Of a stretch of 5,496 bases of DNA, positions 1 to 5,496 are shown one piece after another. A program made the translations under genes and the position numbers. Each line of letters opens with the position of its first letter. The first letter of the stretch is position 1. Location: contig JAUVSX010000240.1 in assembly GCA_030596915.1 (NCBI GenBank), forward strand, positions 1 to 5,496, written 5' to 3'. The DNA is from Chloroflexota bacterium. GTDB lineage: Bacteria; Chloroflexota; Anaerolineae; B4-G1. The notes under the pieces are model-generated. The model was not told where the DNA came from. It searched no databases and worked only from the letters and a program-made list of their open reading frames with translations.

Positions 1-2
1 AG

Positions 3-2090
3 ATCCCAGCGGTGCGCGCCGTCGGCGCATTGTTCGAGGCAGCCGCAGAAGGCTGGACGCGTCGCGCGCTCGTCAACCTTGCCGCACAGCCGTTCTACGC
101 CAACGACTTCGACACGCGCGTCGTGAACTATTTGGGATACACGACATCGCTCTCCGGACTCGATGCGTGGCTCGAGGCGTTACGTGAACTCGAAGCCAAA
201 GCCCAAGCGAGCGAGGGGCAAGAGGAGGGTGCGGGCAGTCGCCATCGCCGCGCGCTCCCTAATGCGGTGCGCATCACGAGAACCCGTGAGGCACTCGAGC
301 GGTTTGCCGCACACGTGCACCAGGCTGATACGTCGCGTCCACTCACCGAGTGGGTGGCGTGGCTGGACGATCTGCTCGACGACGACCCACTCGAGATCGA
401 GCAGCGGATCTACACGGTGCCCGAACACCGCTATGGCATTGCCCGTCTCGACATCGCGGGGTGGAATGCGCTGCGTGGTGTGCTGCGCGAGTGGCGCGAG
501 GCACTGGAGCTGTGGGGAGATGACGACGCTCCGCTCGGCGCAGCACAGTTTCACGAACGACTCCAGGACGTACTCTCGGGCGACGCGGCGTTGTGGACCC
601 CCACGCGTCGGGGCGTGCTGGTGCTCGAGGGACTCGCTGCGATGTATCGATCGGTGGATCACTTGTTCGTCGTCGGTATGGAGTCAGGTCGCTTCCCATC
701 ACCTCCGCCCAGAAGTACCGTCTTGGACGAGGCCGACCGGACGGCGCTGCGCGAGGCGGGGCTACCGCTCGAAGGGGCGACGGTGTGGGAGGCGCGCGAA
801 CAGAGTCTCTTCCGCCTCCTGCTCTCGGGTGCCCGCACGTCCACGACCCTCAGCTACGTCACGATGGACGAGCGCGGTGAGTTGCAGGTGCCGTCGGCGT
901 TCGTCGAGGCGGTGGAGGACGCGCACGAGATGCGGCGTGAGGACATCTCGCCCGAGCGCGTCATCACTCCCGACTACCCATTGTTCTCAACGCCAGCGGC
1001 GGGTGAGCAGGCGGCAAACGCCGCAGCTGTCGAGAAGCTCCGGGAAACCGGTGCGCCGTCTCCCTACCGCGGAATGGTGGAGGACCCATCCATCCTCGCG
1101 CGCCTCGCCGAGCGTTTCGGCGATGACTACCAGTGGAGCCCGACGCAGCTCGAGCAATACGCACAGTGCCCGTGGGGTTGGTTCGCCGCGCGGTTGCTCA
1201 GACTCGAGAAGCTGGACGACCCCGATCAGGAAATGGATCATGCCACGCGGGGCGTCGTTCTGCACGATGCGCTCAAGCGCTTCTTCGACATGGCTGCGGA
1301 GCGCAAAGGTGGGCCCGTGTTCCTCATGCCTGCTGACACTGACTGGGTACATGAGTTTGCCGAGGTTGCCTTGGACGACGCCATCTCGGCGGCGAAGGCG
1401 GAGACTTGGGTGGGGCAGGAGGTGCTGTTGCCCGCGAAACGCGAGGAGTTGAAGCGCATCCCCCTGAGCTACCTCGAGTGGGAAATCGAGCTGCACGACA
1501 AGATGACCCGGTCCAATCGCGGCAATGCCCCCAAGATGGTGCGCACGGCGGTGAAGGAGCACGAGAAGGGATTCGACAACGTCGTCCTCGAGCGGGGCGG
1601 CGTGCGGTTCCGCTATCGCGGCTGGATCGACCGGGTGGAAGTCGGCTGCGACGAACGGGTGGACTCGGCTCATTTCGTGGCGGCCGTGGACTATAAGACC
1701 ACTAGGTACAGCACACCTGGCGCGGGTGAGGCTGAGGCGTGGGACGACGACGTCGTGCTGCAGGTGCCACTGTACGCGCATGCCCTGCGGAAGCTCATGT
1801 CGGGATCCGAAGTGGCGCGTGTTGAGTATCGGGCGCTCAAAGGCAAGGGGGAAAAGGCCGTCCATCGCCTCCAGTTGTACGAAGTCGATTGGAAGACGAG
1901 TTCTTTGGTCGAACAGAACGACGCTCAGGAGAAGTTCGAGCGGGCACTCGACGCCGTCCCGCGGCTCGTGCTGAGTGTACGGAGCGGGCAGTTTCCCGTC
2001 GATCTCGCCGCTTCGTGCTCGTGTCCGTCGTGGTGTCATGGGAAGGACATCTGCCGTGCCCATTACGAGCCGAAGGGGTGGCAACGGTGA
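3..2090 (+). CDS. addB: AddB-like helicase-nuclease subunit with PD-(D/E)XK nuclease (5' end missing)
   Basis: The reading frame is open to the left edge, so the GTG at 12 is not a credible start and the N-terminus lies outside the window. Counting from the codon at 3, 695 residues are visible. Residues about 200-300 show the AddB/RecC-like helicase remnant (GVLVLEGL, then VDHLFVVGMESGRFP). The nuclease follows: a LEQYAQCP segment with Cys389, GVVLHDAL with His421, GWIDR with Asp543, VDYKT with Asp563 and Lys565, and QVPLY with Gln587 and Tyr591. These are the expected acid, acid-x-Lys and Q-x3-Y residues, so the nuclease looks active. The tail has Cys672, 674, 678 and 684, which with Cys389 fit the 4Fe-4S staple known from AddB. 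B. subtilis AddB is about 1,170 residues, so some 400 may be missing. Whether the upstream part keeps a Walker A (AdnA-like) or has lost it (AddB-like) cannot be seen. The product would act in the cytoplasm with the downstream AddA in double-strand-break end resection. Confidence 0.85.
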   Translation: MPAVRAVGALFEAAAEGWTRRALVNLAAQPFYANDFDTRVVNYLGYTTSLSGLDAWLEALRELEAKAQASEGQEEGAGSRHRRALPNAVRITRTREALERFAAHVHQADTSRPLTEWVAWLDDLLDDDPLEIEQRIYTVPEHRYGIARLDIAGWNALRGVLREWREALELWGDDDAPLGAAQFHERLQDVLSGDAALWTPTRRGVLVLEGLAAMYRSVDHLFVVGMESGRFPSPPPRSTVLDEADRTALREAGLPLEGATVWEAREQSLFRLLLSGARTSTTLSYVTMDERGELQVPSAFVEAVEDAHEMRREDISPERVITPDYPLFSTPAAGEQAANAAAVEKLRETGAPSPYRGMVEDPSILARLAERFGDDYQWSPTQLEQYAQCPWGWFAARLLRLEKLDDPDQEMDHATRGVVLHDALKRFFDMAAERKGGPVFLMPADTDWVHEFAEVALDDAISAAKAETWVGQEVLLPAKREELKRIPLSYLEWEIELHDKMTRSNRGNAPKMVRTAVKEHEKGFDNVVLERGGVRFRYRGWIDRVEVGCDERVDSAHFVAAVDYKTTRYSTPGAGEAEAWDDDVVLQVPLYAHALRKLMSGSEVARVEYRALKGKGEKAVHRLQLYEVDWKTSSLVEQNDAQEKFERALDAVPRLVLSVRSGQFPVDLAASCSCPSWCHGKDICRAHYEPKGWQR
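2072..2078 (+). promoter_or_regulatory. Ribosome binding site for addA, inside the end of addB
   Basis: GAAGGGG lies within the last codons of addB, 8 bases before the GTG at 2087. That spacing supports 2087 as the start rather than the in-frame GTG at 2078, which overlaps this purine run, or the ATG at 1889, which lies deep inside addB. The addB stop (TGA, 2088-2090) overlaps the GTG, so translation of the two subunits is probably coupled. This would suit a 1:1 complex. Confidence 0.6.
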
Positions 2091-5000
2091 CGCTCGAGTT
2101 GAAGCAGCACCAGCGTGATGCGGCGTTGGCCTGGGACCGCCATGTGCTCGTGGCGGCTGGTGCGGGCTCCGGAAAGACGCGCACCGTGGTCGCGCGCATT
2201 CTGTACTTGCTCGGTGTGGAGTTCGATGGCGAGTGCATCGCCGAGCCGCTCGATCTCCGTCAGATCGCCGCCATCACGTACACCAACAAGGCGGCGGCCG
2301 ACTTGAAGCTCAAACTGCGCAAGGCACTGCGCGAAGCCGGCCGTCACGACGATGCCTACCGAGTCGACACGGCACGAGTCGGCACGATTCACGCGTTCTG
2401 TGGTGACGTGCTGCGTGAGTTCGGACTCCGCCGTGGCCGCAACCCGACACCGCGCGTGCTGGACGAAGGTGAAGGTATGGCGCTGGTCGCCGAGGTGGTT
2501 CGGGACACGCTGCTCGAGGCACTGGAGCAGGGTACCGTGCCCGGGGTGGAGAAGCTGCTCGCTGATCGGTCACCTGCGGAAGTGCGCGCCATGGTGGAGC
2601 AGTTGCTGGACGAGAGCGATCGGTTGCGCGCCATGGCCGCGAACTTGGATTGGCACGAAGATCACGAGCGCGTTTTGATCCAGCTTGCGCTGCGAGCCTT
2701 AGAGGTACTGGAGACTCGGTTCGATGCGCTGGGTGTGGTCGACTTCGATCGCATCATCGTGTGGACCAGAGATCTGTTGAGAGAAGACGACTACGCACTG
2801 CGCACCCTGCGTCGGCGGATCCACACCCTCATCGTGGACGAGTTTCAGGACGTCGATCCCGCGCAGCGGGAGATTGCCTATCTGCTCGGTGACCCCAAGT
2901 CGAAGCGAGAGGACACCACGCGCCTCATGCTGGTGGGTGATGCCAAGCAGAGCATCTACCGGTTCCGGAGGGCGGATGTCACCGTGTGGCGTGACGTAGC
3001 AGGCGAGTTCGCCAATCTCGACAACGCTGCCGTGCTGCCGCTGCCCGAGAACTTCCGTAGCAAAGCGCCCATCATCGACTTCGTGGATGCTTCTATTGGG
3101 CAGCTGCTCAACACGCCGATCGAAGGAGACACGCACGCGCAGTACGAGGTCCCGTTCGAGCCACTCGAGGTCGCGGACAACGCGAAGCAACTCGAGGGAC
3201 CTCCGGTCGAACTCATTCTGGTTCCCACGAAACCCGAGGGCAAGGACTTCGGGGTCGACGACATTCGGGCCATCGAAGCGGAAGCGGTGGCACGGCGTGC
3301 ACTCGAGCTGCACGAGGAAGGAGTGCGCTGGGGGAACATGGCTGTGCTGCTCACCGGGTGGGGTGCGGCGCAGGTCTACCAGGACGCGCTGACGCGTATC
3401 GGGGCGGCCACGTACATCATTCGCATGGAGGGATTCTACGACCGGCAGGAGGTTGCGGATCTCGTGGTCGCGTTGGGAGCCGTGCATCAGCCGCTGGACG
3501 ACCGGGCGTTGTTCGGATTCCTCCGCGGTCCATTTGTCGCGCTCAAGGACGAGTCGCTCCTCGGCATTGCCCTGTCACTCGGCCGCACGCCCTACTGGCG
3601 CAGGCTCGAGTGCGGTGAGGGGCTGGATCTCCTGGCGGACGACGAATGCCAACGTGCCGAGCGTGGGCTCGCGCTTCTGAGACACGCCATCGCAATACGT
3701 GACCGGGTACCTGTTGACCGGCTGCTGCAAGAGCTGCTCGACGAAGCCGGCTACATGGCGCACCTCGCCCTCATGGGCGAAGAGAAGAACCAGGCGATCG
3801 CGAATGTTCGAAAGCTCGTGCGTATAGCGCGCTCGATGCGACGCAGCGGGGTTGGGGAGTTTCTGCGAGTGGTCGAGGAGTCTCGTGCTCGGCGTGAGCG
3901 AATCGGCGATGCGCCGTTGCACGGCGAGAAGGACGATGTCGTTACGATCAGCACGATCCACTCGGCGAAGGGACTCGAGTGGCCCGTGGTGTTCTGGTGT
4001 GACACCGTGCGCAAGCTTGGGGGTCAAACGGCCGATCCGCTACGCGGTCGAGACCGGATCGTGCTCAAAGACCCAGACGTCAAGAACACCAAGGACCAGT
4101 GTGAGAGGTGGCAGGATCTCAAGCAGGTTATCGATCGCGAGGAGGAGGCCGAACGCCGCCGGCTGTGGTACGTCGCTATGACACGCGCCAAAGAACGGCT
4201 CATCGTATCGGGACTTCCGTTGGGTCAGCGCGTAAGTCCCAAGCTCAACACGCCAGCCGGTCAACTGTGGAGCGTGCTTCCCGCGTTCGAGGTCGAAGAC
4301 GGTGGCAGCTTCGTGTACTCCGGACCCGAGGGACGCGAGCACGCAGGTGTTGTGCGGATCGCGGATCCCGGGTTGGTGCAGATTGAGGATGAGACTGAGT
4401 TGCTCGAGCCGGGTCCGGTCCGTGACATAGCTACCTTGCCGGTCCTCAATGCACGTATCCCAATTGTTGCGGGCAGCCAACGTCACTCGGCTACCGAGAT
4501 GCTGACGTTCGTCCGCTGCCAACGACGGCACTGGCTCAAGTACGTGCGGGGGCTCCGTGAGCCGCAGGTGGAGAGCGAGTCCGTTGAGTTCATCGACGCC
4601 ATCACGCGCGGCCTTATCGTACACGACGTGCTGGAACGACACAGAGAAGAAGACGAGCTGGATGTGCTGCTCGAGGATGCGATCGGGCGGTGGGACGAAG
4701 ACGCGCCACCGCCGGAGTCTGCGCAGGGCACGCGCTATCGTGAGCATCTCCGCGAGGCAGTAACGTCAGTGACGACCCACGACGAGTACCGAGCCATTGC
4801 AGACCTGCCCTCGGCGAGGAGAGAGTTGGGCTTCCTGCACATCGCCGATGCCGAGCACTTCTACCAGGGTAAGATCGATCTCGCCGCGCTTGAGGATGAG
4901 GGCTACGTGCTACTCGATGTAAAGACGAGCCAGGGCGATGCCAAGGCTTCGGAGCGGAAGGCAAAGCAGTACGCCCCGCAGCGTGACGTTTACGTCGCGT

Positions 5001-5230
5001 CAGCCGAAGGTATCTCGGCGCGCAACGTCGGGCGGTTTGCGTTCCAGTTCTCGCGGGCCGAGGTGCAGGTGTCGGAGACGATCGGGGACGATGTACGGAG
5101 ACAGATTAAGGACTCGCTTGCCGTTCGTCTGAAGACGATGGGGGACGATGAGCCGGCGATGACAGAGCACTCGTGGGAGTGTCGCTGGTGCGGATATAAG
5201 AGAGTTGGATGGTGTGAGGGAGTGAGGTGA
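2087..5230 (+). CDS. addA: AddA-like UvrD/RecB-family helicase with C-terminal PD-(D/E)XK nuclease
   Basis: The 1047-residue protein is read from the GTG at 2087, which overlaps the addB stop by 4 bases (GTGA) and has a good ribosome site. The helicase motifs are complete and in order: Gln9 (Q motif), GAGSGKT 25-31 (Walker A), ITYTNKAA 63-70, TIHAFC 100-105, VDEFQD 250-255 (Walker B), GDAKQSIYRFR 284-294, LPENFRS 319-325, FYDRQEV 450-456, TIHSAKGLEWP 623-633 and YVAMTRAK 695-702. The TIHxxKGLEWP form is typical of AddA/RecB rather than plain UvrD. The nuclease follows: His846, Asp931 (GKIDL), Asp944 and Lys946 (DVKT), and Gln965/Tyr969. An ATP-driven 3'-5' motor and cutting of one strand are expected from the family. 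Unusually for AddA, Cys811, Cys1032, Cys1035 and Cys1043 (CxxC-x7-C at the extreme C-terminus) resemble an Fe-S staple. It is shorter than B. subtilis AddA (about 1,230 residues). It could equally be called AdnB-like; the helicase-nuclease identity itself is firm. Confidence 0.9.
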   Translation: MTLELKQHQRDAALAWDRHVLVAAGAGSGKTRTVVARILYLLGVEFDGECIAEPLDLRQIAAITYTNKAAADLKLKLRKALREAGRHDDAYRVDTARVGTIHAFCGDVLREFGLRRGRNPTPRVLDEGEGMALVAEVVRDTLLEALEQGTVPGVEKLLADRSPAEVRAMVEQLLDESDRLRAMAANLDWHEDHERVLIQLALRALEVLETRFDALGVVDFDRIIVWTRDLLREDDYALRTLRRRIHTLIVDEFQDVDPAQREIAYLLGDPKSKREDTTRLMLVGDAKQSIYRFRRADVTVWRDVAGEFANLDNAAVLPLPENFRSKAPIIDFVDASIGQLLNTPIEGDTHAQYEVPFEPLEVADNAKQLEGPPVELILVPTKPEGKDFGVDDIRAIEAEAVARRALELHEEGVRWGNMAVLLTGWGAAQVYQDALTRIGAATYIIRMEGFYDRQEVADLVVALGAVHQPLDDRALFGFLRGPFVALKDESLLGIALSLGRTPYWRRLECGEGLDLLADDECQRAERGLALLRHAIAIRDRVPVDRLLQELLDEAGYMAHLALMGEEKNQAIANVRKLVRIARSMRRSGVGEFLRVVEESRARRERIGDAPLHGEKDDVVTISTIHSAKGLEWPVVFWCDTVRKLGGQTADPLRGRDRIVLKDPDVKNTKDQCERWQDLKQVIDREEEAERRRLWYVAMTRAKERLIVSGLPLGQRVSPKLNTPAGQLWSVLPAFEVEDGGSFVYSGPEGREHAGVVRIADPGLVQIEDETELLEPGPVRDIATLPVLNARIPIVAGSQRHSATEMLTFVRCQRRHWLKYVRGLREPQVESESVEFIDAITRGLIVHDVLERHREEDELDVLLEDAIGRWDEDAPPPESAQGTRYREHLREAVTSVTTHDEYRAIADLPSARRELGFLHIADAEHFYQGKIDLAALEDEGYVLLDVKTSQGDAKASERKAKQYAPQRDVYVASAEGISARNVGRFAFQFSRAEVQVSETIGDDVRRQIKDSLAVRLKTMGDDEPAMTEHSWECRWCGYKRVGWCEGVR

Positions 5231-5270
5231 ACCGGTGTCCCGGTGACCCGGTTTCCCGGCCACCCGGCCA
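5231..5270 (+). repeat. Degenerate 8-base tandem repeat, five units
   Basis: Directly after the addA stop codon, five 8-base units follow one another: ACCGGTGT, CCCGGTGA, CCCGGTTT, CCCGGCCA, CCCGGCCA. CCCGG is exact in the last four, at a pitch of 8. Because CCGG is self-complementary the units can pair with each other, for example AACCGG (5230-5235) with CCGGTT (5248-5253), or GGCC with GGCC at 5258-5269. The hairpins are short and are not followed by a T run, so I do not call an intrinsic terminator, though some role in ending or stabilising the addBA message is possible. Confidence 0.65.
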
Positions 5271-5280
5271 CACCTCCCAT

Positions 5281-5320
5281 CGCCCTCGACCGTCTTTGAC
5301 CGTCCTTGACCGTCCTCGAT
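5281..5320 (+). repeat. 10-base tandem repeat with three exact GACCGTC cores
   Basis: Four 10-base units lie head to tail: CGCCCTCGAC, CGTCTTTGAC, CGTCCTTGAC, CGTCCTCGAT. Read in another phase, GACCGTC occurs exactly at 5288-5294, 5298-5304 and 5308-5314, with a decayed fourth copy at 5318. Each core has a small dyad (GAC-C-GTC). The 10-base pitch puts the cores on about the same face of the helix. TTGACC within the repeat (5296-5301 and 5306-5311) resembles a -35 hexamer, but I see no convincing -10 at the right distance. It may be an operator array for the regulator downstream, or just slippage-prone spacer DNA. Confidence 0.6.
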
Positions 5321-5321
5321 C

Positions 5322-5342
5322 ACATCGCAAATCGTACATCGC
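5322..5342 (+). repeat. Short 7-base repeat, three units
   Basis: ACATCGC, AAATCGT and ACATCGC follow one another, the first and third identical. The array is short enough to be chance, but it continues the repeat-rich pattern of the spacer with a third period. No function can be assigned. Confidence 0.35.
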
Positions 5343-5373
5343 GCTACCCCTTCTGCCTCCTCTCCGTCTTCTG

Positions 5374-5379
5374 TAGTTT
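5374..5379 (+). promoter_or_regulatory. Possible -10 element for a leaderless WYL-regulator transcript
   Basis: TAGTTT keeps the most important -10 positions (T1, A2, T6). It ends 6 bases before the GTG at 5386, which would put the transcription start on the start codon itself. No Shine-Dalgarno-like purine run lies before that GTG. Instead 5347-5372 is almost all pyrimidine (24 of 26 bases). A -35 at the proper spacing (TTCTGC, 5351-5356) is poor. The call rests mainly on geometry. Confidence 0.25.
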
Positions 5380-5385
5380 CTAGCT

Positions 5386-5496
5386 GTGCCCCGACCCAAG
5401 ACCTCCCGCTGGCTCGACCTCATAGCCTTTCTCCTGGCTCATCGCTTTCCCGTTACCCGCGAACAGATCTACGAGAGTGTGTCGGGTTACAAGGCC
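5386..5496 (+). CDS. PafB/PafC-like WYL-family transcriptional regulator (N-terminal 37 codons only)
   Basis: A GTG at 5386 opens a frame that runs off the right edge. The nearest in-frame codon upstream that matters is a stop (TAG, 5374-5376), so no earlier start is possible. The 37 residues begin MPRPKTSRWLDLIAFLLAHR and continue with FPVTREQIYESVSGY. This is the pattern of the first helices of the winged helix-turn-helix in PafB/PafC-type WYL regulators: a leucine-rich first helix, a basic turn, 'p-V/L-T-R-E-x-I', then a GY pair. In that family the next segment usually contains an FERDK-like stretch, and a ligand-sensing WYL domain follows, but neither is in the window. Mycobacterial PafBC activates DNA-damage genes independently of LexA, while other WYL proteins (BrxR, CapW) repress phage-defence loci. 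Its position 155 bases after addA on the same strand is suggestive only. The family call rests on 37 residues and should be treated as probable. Confidence 0.6.
   Translation, partial: MPRPKTSRWLDLIAFLLAHRFPVTREQIYESVSGYKA

Noticed and set aside
163..1452. 429-codon plus-strand frame inside addB
   Set aside because: Its translation is rich in Arg, Ser and Cys with no domain pattern. It is an out-of-frame shadow of addB.
987..2084. Long open frame on the minus strand (about 365 codons) opposite addB
   Set aside because: It lies wholly antisense to a gene with clear nuclease motifs, has no recognisable domain, and is what G+C-rich codon bias commonly produces.
1889..2086. Upstream ATG extension of addA by 66 codons
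   Set aside because: It would overlap addB by about 200 bases and add an unconserved Arg-rich stretch. The GTG at 2087 has the ribosome site, and the Q motif and Walker A lie at the usual distance from it.
5230..5270. Intrinsic terminator after addA
   Set aside because: The possible stems are only 4-6 pairs with loops of 4-12 bases, and no T-rich tail follows.
5231..5342. CRISPR array
   Set aside because: The units are 7-10 bases with no spacers and no cas genes nearby.
1..5496. A wholly new defence or mobile system
   Set aside because: The two large genes are explained by the AddAB/AdnAB family, and there is no transposase, integrase, toxin-like gene or change of base composition in the window.

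Overview
The window comes from a G+C-rich bacterial chromosome (roughly 60-65% G+C by eye). All genes read left to right, with a 4-base stop/start overlap between the first two. The gene content is a double-strand-break repair helicase-nuclease of the AddAB/AdnAB (RecBCD-like) class. The phylum cannot be fixed from the sequence. A Gemmatimonadota-like soil or water bacterium is my guess from the style of the genes, and that is weak inference.

Layout. (1) Positions 3-2090: the C-terminal 695 residues of an AddB-like subunit, cut by the left edge. It carries the last part of a RecC/AddB-type helicase-like fold, then a PD-(D/E)XK nuclease with a four-cysteine iron-sulfur signature. (2) Positions 2087-5230: a complete 1047-residue AddA-like subunit, a UvrD/RecB-type superfamily 1A helicase with all the classical motifs fused to a second PD-(D/E)XK nuclease. 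It starts at a GTG that overlaps the addB stop codon. (3) Positions 5231-5385: a 155-base spacer made largely of short degenerate direct repeats (8-, 10- and perhaps 7-base periods) followed by a pyrimidine-rich tract. (4) Positions 5386-5496: the first 37 codons of a PafB/PafC-like, WYL-family helix-turn-helix regulator, cut by the right edge.

How they work together. By family knowledge, the two subunits form a heterodimer that loads on a DNA end, unwinds it with the AddA motor, and cuts both strands with one nuclease per subunit. This leaves a 3' single strand for RecA, and also destroys foreign linear DNA. The regulator downstream could be a DNA-damage- or phage-responsive factor, but its own promoter region and truncated state leave any link to addAB open.

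I see no clear new system here. The points most worth a second look are that both subunits, not just AddB, carry a four-cysteine Fe-S-like signature around the nuclease, and that the spacer before the regulator holds three exact GACCGTC copies at a 10-base pitch.
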